Of a DNA stretch of 64,000 nt, positions 1-6,642 are shown one piece after another. A program made the position numbers and the translations under genes. The notes beneath the pieces were generated by a model. It ran no database searches. It was given only the letters and a program-made list of their open reading frames with translations, and was not told the origin of the DNA. Within the stretch, counting starts at the first letter, position 1, and each line of letters opens with the position of its first letter. Source of the DNA: Candidatus Roslinia caecavium (GTDB lineage Bacteria; Bacillota; Clostridia; Monoglobales; Monoglobaceae); contig CAJFTO010000008.1 in assembly GCA_904419955.1 (NCBI GenBank), forward strand, positions 23,325-87,324, read 5' to 3'.

Positions 1-1016
1 TGTTTATGGAGGATATAGCCGTATTTTTAGGGGCTACCGAGGAGACGAAGCCGTATATCATGGATTATCTTCCATACATCGTGTGGGGTATAGGCGCGTT
101 TTTCATGTCCTCGTTCCTGCAGACGTTCGTGCGCAACGACGGAGCGCCGAGACTGGCTATGGCGGCAGTGATAGCGGGCGGAGTGACCAATATAATACTC
201 GACATAGTTTTTGTGTCTCCGCTTGGAATGGGGATGTCCGGAGCCGCGCTGGCCACGGTCATAGGCACTAGTCTTACCGTCTTGATACTTATCGCTCATT
301 TTTTTACTAAGAAAAACGGATTGAGATTAAACTTTAAAGGGATAAAGCCGGCGCATCTTAAGAATATAACAGTAAGCGGATTTGCGAGTTTTTTAATAGA
401 GATAACCGAAGGGATAGTGATATTAATATTCAACGCCCAGCTTCTAAAATATATCGGCAACGTGGGAGTTACGGTATACGGCATAATCTCTAACACGGTG
501 ATCGTCGTCATGTGTCTTACTAAAGGAGTAAGCCAGGCGGCGCAGCCGGTTATCTCCAATAATTACGGAGCCGGGCTTATCGACCGCGCCAAAAAGGCGC
601 AGAGCTTAGCCGTAAAGACCGCTGCGATCATCTGCGGCGCGGTTTCGCTGATAGGATTGATAGCGCCGAATTTGTTTACATGTATCTTCTTAAATCCGGA
701 CGCACAGATATTGTCTATGGCGCCGACCGCGATACGGATATACTTTGTAAGCATGATCTTTCTTGGAATAAACATGGTTTATATCAGCTATTTCCAGTCG
801 GTTATAAGCCCGGGAAAGTCGCTGCTCATATGTATGGCGAGAGGATTTGTTTTAAGCGTGCTTTTCGTCGAAATACTGCCGCTGTTTATGGGCGAGTTGG
901 GCATATGGCTCGCTATGCCGCTTACGGAAATTATCACTTCGGTTATAATAGTGTTTCTGGTTCGCGGGGAAAAGCTTTCATACGCGGAGCCGAAAGAGCG
1001 TTTGGAAGACGATTAG
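1..1016 (+). CDS. MATE family multidrug/Na+ exporter, C-terminal part (5' end outside window)
   Basis: Polytopic membrane protein of the MATE (MatE) transporter family, which exports drugs or metabolites in exchange for Na+ or H+. About 336 residues are visible and the reading frame is open to the left edge. The family is usually about 440-460 residues, so roughly the first quarter is missing. Successive hydrophobic segments alternate with short charged loops; the stretch with GVTNIILDIVFV and the second-half MatE repeat (KGVSQAAQPVISNNYGAG) are typical. The tail is short and acidic/basic (ERLEDD). It lies upstream of pncB on the same strand but is separated by about 670 bp with its own promoter, so it is probably a separate unit. 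The substrate cannot be inferred. Confidence 0.85.
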   Translation, partial: FMEDIAVFLGATEETKPYIMDYLPYIVWGIGAFFMSSFLQTFVRNDGAPRLAMAAVIAGGVTNIILDIVFVSPLGMGMSGAALATVIGTSLTVLILIAHFFTKKNGLRLNFKGIKPAHLKNITVSGFASFLIEITEGIVILIFNAQLLKYIGNVGVTVYGIISNTVIVVMCLTKGVSQAAQPVISNNYGAGLIDRAKKAQSLAVKTAAIICGAVSLIGLIAPNLFTCIFLNPDAQILSMAPTAIRIYFVSMIFLGINMVYISYFQSVISPGKSLLICMARGFVLSVLFVEILPLFMGELGIWLAMPLTEIITSVIIVFLVRGEKLSYAEPKERLEDD

Positions 1017-1330
1017 CGCTATCTTTTCGGTTAAAACGCTGAAGATGTAAAAGTAAGACGTTTGTAAAATTTTGGCGTGGAATTTATAGTTTTGATTAAA
1101 TACAAACGGCGTATAATAGAATTTTGTAGTATTTTGTTAAGAATGATCAAAGCTGCGTAAAATTCTTTTGTGAATTTTCTTTGATTTCCACCAAACAAAA
1201 TACTTGTATAAAAATAATTGTAATGATATACTTGTATTATGTCAAACAACGGCTGTTTTTAAAGGAAAACGAAAGATTTAATAAGCTAAACAGTCAAATT
1301 TTATCCGACCGGAGAAGAGGGAATATAACC
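1017..1330. other. AT-rich spacer between the MATE gene and the repeated leader
   Basis: No convincing gene is visible on either strand; the short minus-strand frames here lack ribosome-binding sites and family motifs. The region is clearly more AT-rich than its surroundings. It contains a good promoter candidate at 1204-1232, after which the duplicated leader begins. No clear intrinsic terminator for the MATE gene was found. Confidence 0.5.
1204..1232 (+). promoter_or_regulatory. Candidate sigma-A promoter for the pncB leader
   Basis: The -35 element TTGTAT (1204-1209) and the -10 element TATACT (1227-1232) are separated by 17 bp. Transcription would begin near 1239 and give a leader of about 450 nt before pncB, containing both copies of the tandem repeat. 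The assignment rests on sequence only. Confidence 0.5.
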
Positions 1331-1508
1331 TGAAAGTTCCTTTCACGTTAGCCTCCGGCAGGATTAGAGCGCCAGCGCGAAATTTTCCTCTCATAATATG
1401 CTCGGAAACGCGCATGGGCGTATAATAATCTCTTATCATTTCTTGCCCTGCGGATAAGAGAACTTTCATACCTATTTGCGCCGACGCAGGGCGGCGGAAT
1501 GGAGATTA
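1331..1508 (+). repeat. Tandem structured repeat, copy 1 (pncB leader)
   Basis: First of two near-identical copies (about 93 percent by eye; period 178-181 bp). It starts with TGAAAGTTCCTTTCACG and ends with GGCGGAATGGAGATTA. Internal stems are visible: GCGCC with GGCGT around a GCGCG/CGCGC helix, then CTCTTATC with GATAAGAG, and a late CGCAGGGC that can pair with GCCCTGCG in the previous loop. Copy 1 has CATAATATG in the hairpin loop where copy 2 has CATATG. The copy ends in a ribosome-binding-site-like GGAG, but no gene begins there. Confidence 0.85.
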
Positions 1509-1511
1509 ACG

Positions 1512-1688
1512 TGAAAGTACCTTTCACGTTAGCCTCCGGCAGGATTAGATTGCCCGCGCGAAATTTTCCTCGCATATGCTCGGAAACGCGCATGGGCGTA
1601 TAATAATCTCTTATCATTCCTTGCCCTGCGGATAAGAGAACTTTCATACCTATTTGCGCCGACGCAGGGCGGCGGAATGGAGATTATT
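1512..1688 (+). repeat. Tandem structured repeat, copy 2 (directly abuts the pncB start)
   Basis: Second copy, ending at the pncB ribosome-binding site. GCCCTGCG (1623-1630) pairs perfectly with CGCAGGGC (1663-1670), and CATTCC (1615-1620) with GGAATG (1674-1679), which partly buries the GGAG at 1679-1682. The competing helix CTCTTATC/GATAAGAG (1608-1615 with 1631-1638) would break this. TGAAAGT (1512-1518) can pair either with the nearby CTTTCA or with ACTTTCA (1640-1646). The differences from copy 1 fall in loops or keep the pairing through wobble, as expected for an RNA under structural constraint. Confidence 0.8.
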
Positions 1689-3119
1689 ATGAATTATACT
1701 ATGCTGACCGATTTCTATGAGATCACGATGTCTAACGGGTATTATAAATGTGGAATGGGCGATAAGATAGCGTATTTTGATATGTATTTCAGAAAGGCGC
1801 CCGACGAAGCCGGATACGCGATAATGGCGGGCGTGGAGCAACTCATAGACTATTTGAAGAACCTTAAGTTCGAGGACGAGGATATAGAATATCTCCGCTC
1901 GAAGAATATGTTTGACGAGGAATTTCTCGAGTATTTAAAGAATTTTAAGTTTGAATGCGACGTGTGGGCTATTCCGGAGGGAACTCCTATATTCCCAAAC
2001 GAGCCTCTCGTTACCGTAAGAGGTCCTATAATGCAGGCTCAGTTTGTAGAGACGATGATCCTGCTCACGATAAATCATCAGAGCTTGATCGCAACGAAGA
2101 GCAACAGAATTGTTCGGGCCGCGAGGGGAATCCCCGTTATGGAATTCGGCTCAAGGCGAGCTCAGGGCTACGACGGGGCCATTTACGGAGCGCGCGCAGC
2201 TTATATCGGCGGCGTCGTCGGCACCGCCTGCACGATAGCGGATCAGATGTTCGGCGTGCCCGCGCTCGGTACTATGGCGCACAGCTGGGTTCAGTCGTTC
2301 GACAGCGAATACGAAGCTTTTAAAGCGTACGCCGAGCGATACCCCGAGGGATGCACTCTTTTGGTCGATACCTATAACGTCTTAAAAAGCGGTATCCCCA
2401 ACGCTATAAGAGTGTTTAACGAGGTATTAAAGCCGAAGGGCATAACTAACTGCGGCGTAAGGATAGACAGCGGCGATATAACATATCTTACCAATAAAGC
2501 CAGACAGATGCTGGACACGGCCGGCTGGCAGAGCGCTAAGATAGTCGTTTCAAACTCGCTCGACGAGTATATAATAAGAGATATCCTCCTTCAGGGGGCT
2601 AAGATAGATTCTTTTGGAGTAGGCGAAAGACTTATAACTTCAAAGTCGGAGCCTGTTTTCGGCGGCGTGTATAAGATGGTGGCGATCGAGGACGACGGTG
2701 AGCTTATACCCAAGATAAAGATCAGCGAGAACGTTCAGAAGATAACCACGCCGTATTTTAAAAACGTAGTCAGACTCTATTCAAACGAGACCGGCAAGGC
2801 TATAGCCGACGTGCTCACGACTTACGACGAGGAGATAGACGACACGAAGCCGTACGAGATATTCGATCCGCAGAATACCTGGAAGAGGAAGGTAGTTACC
2901 GATTTCAAGGCGGTCAAGCTCCAGGTTCCAATTTTCAAACATGGGGAGTGCGTATATAAATCGCCGAGTCTTGAGGAGATCAGAAAACACTGCTTAAGCG
3001 AGCTGGATACGATCTGGGACGAGGTGAAGCGTTTCGAGAATCCTCACGAATACTATGTGGATCTGTCGCAAAAGCTGTGGGATATAAGATACGAGCTTTT
3101 AAAATCATATAACGCATAA
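1689..3119 (+). CDS. pncB: Nicotinate phosphoribosyltransferase
   Basis: Joins nicotinate and PRPP to give nicotinate mononucleotide in the Preiss-Handler (salvage) route to NAD+. The N-terminus (MNYTMLTDFYEITMSNGYY), the segment MEFGSRRAQG and the LVDTYNVLKSGIPNAI strand are signatures of the family. At 476 residues it has the normal length for Bacillota. An in-frame ATG at 1677 lies inside the Shine-Dalgarno region, so the ATG at 1689, six bases after GGAG, is preferred. The gene sits behind a long duplicated structured leader and before a PRPP synthetase gene, which supplies its co-substrate. It probably acts in the cytosol and may be regulated at translation by the leader. Confidence 0.93.
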   Translation: MNYTMLTDFYEITMSNGYYKCGMGDKIAYFDMYFRKAPDEAGYAIMAGVEQLIDYLKNLKFEDEDIEYLRSKNMFDEEFLEYLKNFKFECDVWAIPEGTPIFPNEPLVTVRGPIMQAQFVETMILLTINHQSLIATKSNRIVRAARGIPVMEFGSRRAQGYDGAIYGARAAYIGGVVGTACTIADQMFGVPALGTMAHSWVQSFDSEYEAFKAYAERYPEGCTLLVDTYNVLKSGIPNAIRVFNEVLKPKGITNCGVRIDSGDITYLTNKARQMLDTAGWQSAKIVVSNSLDEYIIRDILLQGAKIDSFGVGERLITSKSEPVFGGVYKMVAIEDDGELIPKIKISENVQKITTPYFKNVVRLYSNETGKAIADVLTTYDEEIDDTKPYEIFDPQNTWKRKVVTDFKAVKLQVPIFKHGECVYKSPSLEEIRKHCLSELDTIWDEVKRFENPHEYYVDLSQKLWDIRYELLKSYNA

Positions 3120-3434
3120 GGGTATTAAGCGGCGCCGGACGCGGCGGCTAAAAAAAGCGCGGCATAAAATTTTCGGATAGCTTATCCATATGCGCGGCGG
3201 TTAAAAAGCGCGGGATGGTTTTTGAAAGTTAAATTTGCTGCGAAATAATATACCTATAATTAGTTTTAATGTATTGTATAAAGGCGCCGTGTTTCTGTTA
3301 TTCAAGCCGCGGACGAGCTTATCGTATGCGACGCGGCGGGAAATGAAACGCTCGTCTAAAGACGCGTTTTAGCGGAAGATGTTCTTCGCGCGCGTCAGAT
3401 ATATATTTTATTATTTAAGAAAGGTAGTAAAAAA
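3120..3434. other. Intergenic region between pncB and the PRPP synthetase gene
   Basis: No gene is supported on either strand. It holds a promoter candidate (3222-3251) and an AT-rich stretch, followed by a GC-rich leader of about 180 nt. No clear intrinsic terminator for pncB was seen. Confidence 0.5.
3222..3251 (+). promoter_or_regulatory. Candidate promoter for the PRPP synthetase gene
   Basis: TTGAAA (3222-3227) and TAATAT (3246-3251) are separated by 18 bp. A second TATAAT at 3255-3260 has no well-placed -35 partner. This suggests the downstream gene can be transcribed apart from pncB. Confidence 0.35.
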
Positions 3435-4586
3435 ATGCAACAAAATTCTATTCATTCCTATAACATGGGACGTCTCGGCGTAATTGCGATGAGGGGCTGC
3501 GAGGAGATCGGCGAGAAAGTCAATATGTATCTAAAGCAGTTCAACGCGGATCTGGACAACGGTTCGCACGATTATATGATATCTGTCGACGCGATACGTT
3601 TTGGAACAGGCGAGGCGAAAGTGGTATTGCAGAACACGGTAAGATCGCACGACATATACATAATCGTCGATCCGTTCAATTACGGCGTGACCTATAAAAT
3701 GTACGGAATGGATCATCCTATGAGTCCGGACGACCACTATCAGGACCTGAAGAGGGTCATATCCGCTCTCGGCGGAAAGGCTAAAAGGATAACGGTCATA
3801 ATGCCCATGCTCTACGAGGGCAGACAGCACAAGCGCACGTCGAGAGAGTCTTTAGACTGCGCAATGATGCTCCAGGAGCTCAGCAATATGGGCGTAGACA
3901 ATATCTTGACGTTCGACGCGCACGATTCGCGTGTTCAGAATGCTATTCCGCAGAAAGGGTTTGAAAACGTCAGACCTACTTATCAGATGATAAAGGCCTG
4001 CCTCAGATTCGATCCCGATATAATTTTGAATACGAACAACACGCTGATAGTTTCGCCGGACGAGGGAGCGATGGGACGTTGTATGTACTATTCGTCAGTG
4101 CTTGGAATGGATCTTGGAACGTTCTATAAAAGAAGGGATTATTCCCGGGTCGTAAACGGTAAGAACCCGATCATAGCTCACGAGTTTTTGGGTTCGGATA
4201 TAAGCGGAAAGAACGTAATAGTCGTAGACGATATGATCGCGTCCGGAGATTCCATGCTCGACGTATCAAGAGAGCTTAAGAAGAGGAGCGCGAACAGAGT
4301 TATCGTTTTCTCGGCGTTTGGATTGTTTACCGAAGGCGTCGATAAGTTTAACAAAGCTTACGACGAGGGATTGATAGACGCGGTGTTTACTACCAATCTG
4401 GTCTACAGAAGGCCAGAGCTTAAAGACTGCGCTTGGTATCACGAGGTCGATATGTCGAAATTCATTGCGCTTATAATAAATCAGATAGGCCACGACAGAT
4501 CGATAAGCGAACTGCTCACGCCTATGAAGAGGATCGAGCGCATACTTGAAAAATACAGAAATCACACTCAGGCGGTTGAAAATTAG
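3435..4586 (+). CDS. prs: Ribose-phosphate pyrophosphokinase (PRPP synthetase), long clostridial form
   Basis: Makes PRPP from ribose 5-phosphate and ATP; PRPP feeds nucleotide, histidine and NAD synthesis. The C-terminal half carries the phosphoribosyl binding loop VVDDMIASGDSM (residues 263-274), and the middle has the ATP-side segment PMLYEGRQHKR and FDAHD. At 383 residues it is longer than the usual ~315-residue class I enzyme, with an enlarged segment around residues 85-105 (FNYGVTYKMYGMDHPMSPDD), so it belongs to a divergent subgroup. A GAAAGG site precedes the ATG. Its neighbours pncB and the pyr and rib genes use PRPP or its products. Divergence leaves some doubt about regulation by ADP and phosphate. 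Confidence 0.85.
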   Translation: MQQNSIHSYNMGRLGVIAMRGCEEIGEKVNMYLKQFNADLDNGSHDYMISVDAIRFGTGEAKVVLQNTVRSHDIYIIVDPFNYGVTYKMYGMDHPMSPDDHYQDLKRVISALGGKAKRITVIMPMLYEGRQHKRTSRESLDCAMMLQELSNMGVDNILTFDAHDSRVQNAIPQKGFENVRPTYQMIKACLRFDPDIILNTNNTLIVSPDEGAMGRCMYYSSVLGMDLGTFYKRRDYSRVVNGKNPIIAHEFLGSDISGKNVIVVDDMIASGDSMLDVSRELKKRSANRVIVFSAFGLFTEGVDKFNKAYDEGLIDAVFTTNLVYRRPELKDCAWYHEVDMSKFIALIINQIGHDRSISELLTPMKRIERILEKYRNHTQAVEN

Positions 4587-4587
4587 T

Positions 4588-6075
4588 ATGCAGATTGAGT
4601 CGGATCAGAACAACAATAAGAATAATAACAAGTATATAAGCCATGAAGAGATGGAGCGGCAGAGGGAGTTTATAGAAAAGATCAGACTCCGCCTTGAAGC
4701 AAACCGCGAAAACATCGTCTCGGATCAAGCCGGCGCGAAGCCTAAGGCGTTTGTGGAGACGTACGGCTGCCAGCAGAATGAGAGCGATTCCGAGAAGATA
4801 AAGGGAATGCTCTGGGATATGGGCTATGATTTTTGCGATAAGCCGGACGGCGCGGATCTGGTTCTCTATAATACCTGCGCGGTAAGGGAGAACGCCGAGC
4901 TCAGAGTTTTTGGAAATATCGGGGCGCTTAAGCACAAAAAACGCAAAAATCCGAATATGATAATCTGCGTTTGCGGCTGTATGATGCAACAGGAGCATAT
5001 AGCGAACACGATCAAGCAAAAGTATAAGCATGTCGATCTCGTGTTCGGCACGCACGCGCTCTATCGGTTCCCGGAGCTTTTATACGAAGTCATGAAGAAC
5101 GAGCGCGTCTTCGATACAAAAAACGAGGACGGCTCGATATTCGAGGAGATCAGCTTCAAACGCGAGAAGCCGCCGCTCGCCAAGATTCCTATCATGTATG
5201 GCTGCAATAATTTCTGCACATATTGTATAGTGCCGTACGTAAGGGGAAGAGAGCGCAGCAGAAGCGCCGAGAACATCATGAAAGACGTGCGGGAGGTCGC
5301 CGAGGCGGGATACAAGGAGGTCATGCTGCTCGGACAAAACGTAAATTCATACGCGTTGGATTTGCTTAAGGACGAGCGCGGAGACGAGACCGTTTTAAGC
5401 TTTCCGCAGCTGCTCCGCGAGGTCTGCAAGATCGACGGAATAGAGCGGGTCAGGTTTATGACGAGTCATCCTAAGGACATATCGGACGAACTGATCGACG
5501 CGATAGCCGAGGAGCCTAAGATATGCAACCAGCTTCATCTCCCGGTCCAGTGCGGTTCGGACAGGGTATTGAAGCTGATGAATAGAAGATATACTACTGA
5601 AAAATATCTGGAGATCATAAAAAAGGTCAAAGAGAGGATCCCGGATATAACACTGACGACCGATATAATAGTCGGTTTCCCCGGCGAGACTAACGAGGAT
5701 TTTGAGAGAACGCTGGATATTTTAAAAGAGGTAGAATACGATACGATCTTCTCTTTTATATATTCAAAGCGGGTCGGAACGCCGGCGGCGAGTATGCCGC
5801 AAAGTCTTACCGACGAGGAGATACACGCCAACTTCGACCGAATGCTCGCCGTCCAGAACGAGATATCCAAGCGTAAGAACGAGGCTCGTCTCGGAAGAGT
5901 CGAGAAAGTTCTTGTAGAGGGCGTAAGCAAGACCGATCCGAATACGCTGACCGGCAGAAACGAGGGCGGCAAGGTGGTCAACTTTGCCGGAGATAAGTCG
6001 CTCATATGCGAATTTGTAGACGTAAAGATAACCAAAGCCCAAACATGGTCGTTGTTTGGGGAAATAGTAAAATAA
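4588..6075 (+). CDS. miaB: tRNA-2-methylthio-N6-dimethylallyladenosine synthase
   Basis: Radical-SAM methylthiotransferase that converts i6A37 to ms2i6A37 in tRNAs reading UNN codons. Domain order is the N-terminal UPF0004 domain with three cluster cysteines (C61, C97, C131), the radical-SAM core with CNNFCTYC (C206, C210, C213), and a C-terminal TRAM domain. At 495 residues it is slightly long because of an Asn/Lys-rich N-terminal extension. The frame extends upstream to TTG codons inside prs, but the ATG one base after the prs stop is the simplest start. It precedes a ricA-like gene, mutS, mutL and miaA; MiaA makes its substrate, so both steps of the pathway are in one cluster. Confidence 0.93.
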   Translation: MQIESDQNNNKNNNKYISHEEMERQREFIEKIRLRLEANRENIVSDQAGAKPKAFVETYGCQQNESDSEKIKGMLWDMGYDFCDKPDGADLVLYNTCAVRENAELRVFGNIGALKHKKRKNPNMIICVCGCMMQQEHIANTIKQKYKHVDLVFGTHALYRFPELLYEVMKNERVFDTKNEDGSIFEEISFKREKPPLAKIPIMYGCNNFCTYCIVPYVRGRERSRSAENIMKDVREVAEAGYKEVMLLGQNVNSYALDLLKDERGDETVLSFPQLLREVCKIDGIERVRFMTSHPKDISDELIDAIAEEPKICNQLHLPVQCGSDRVLKLMNRRYTTEKYLEIIKKVKERIPDITLTTDIIVGFPGETNEDFERTLDILKEVEYDTIFSFIYSKRVGTPAASMPQSLTDEEIHANFDRMLAVQNEISKRKNEARLGRVEKVLVEGVSKTDPNTLTGRNEGGKVVNFAGDKSLICEFVDVKITKAQTWSLFGEIVK

Positions 6076-6101
6076 ATAATATAGCGAGGAGAATATAGAA
6101 A

Positions 6102-6521
6102 ATGGCAGAGATAAATACGGAAGTTACGACGAGCGCCGTCGTATTTGAAAAGGCGAGAGAGCTTGGAAAGGCGATAGAAAACTGCGACATAAAGCAGAGA
6201 AACGTGGAGGCGAGCAATAAGCTTCTAAAGGACGCGGAGGCTACCGAGCTGATCAACAACTATAATATCAAGCGCGAACAGAAGATGAAGGAGTTCGAGG
6301 GCAAGCAGCCGACGCCGGAGGAGGCGCAGGCGGCTAACGATTATCTTCAGAAGGAGTTTGAGAAGATAGTCGGGAACGCGGTGATAAAGGAATATTTGGA
6401 AGCCGCGCAGGCGTATGAGACTATGCTCGCGCAGATGGACAGCATATTAAAGCATTTTATAGTCGGAGAACAGGAGAGCGATTGCACCGGTTCCTGTTCC
6501 ACCTGCGGCGGATGTCACTAA
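6102..6521 (+). CDS. ricA: YlbF/YmcA-family protein, RicA-like, with a Cys-rich tail
   Basis: Small helical protein of the YlbF/YmcA family. In Bacillus subtilis the RicA (YmcA) protein joins RicF and RicT in a complex that binds iron-sulfur clusters and adjusts RNase Y-dependent mRNA processing; there too it is encoded beside miaB and mutS. The body (residues 1-120) is charged and alpha-helical, and the last 12 residues carry four cysteines (C128, C132, C135, C138), a likely cluster or metal site. A GAGGAGA site lies before the ATG. The family is clear, and gene order supports RicA rather than YlbF, but the assignment inside the family is inferred. Confidence 0.75.
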   Translation: MAEINTEVTTSAVVFEKARELGKAIENCDIKQRNVEASNKLLKDAEATELINNYNIKREQKMKEFEGKQPTPEEAQAANDYLQKEFEKIVGNAVIKEYLEAAQAYETMLAQMDSILKHFIVGEQESDCTGSCSTCGGCH

Positions 6522-6642
6522 ACGCCGAAGGCGCCAAGGCGCGATTAGCCGCGTAAATCGGATATTTTCAGTATATCGAGCGCGGGCGCGAGGGGCGCCG
6601 AGAGGAATTTTAACCTATTGTAAAACGAAAGGAAGCGGTAGG

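Larger units (their letters stand above)
1239..1688 (+). promoter_or_regulatory. Candidate cis-regulatory RNA leader of pncB, duplicated
   Basis: The whole leader from the predicted transcription start to the pncB start is non-coding and consists mostly of the two repeats. Mutually exclusive stems, one of which sequesters the pncB Shine-Dalgarno, suggest translational control. The consensus of known NAD+, PRPP, FMN, THF or preQ1 riboswitches was not recognised. Each copy also reads as a ~30-codon open frame from GTG/CTG to TAA with a 3-nt indel, so a leader peptide is a weaker alternative. Confidence 0.4.

Noticed and set aside
1348..1647. Minus-strand frames across the tandem repeats
   Set aside because: They are repeated only because the DNA is; no Shine-Dalgarno on that strand, and the RNA-structure reading on the + strand explains the conservation better.
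1331..1688. A CRISPR array
   Set aside because: There are only two long copies without spacers of regular size; the structure is that of a tandem duplication.
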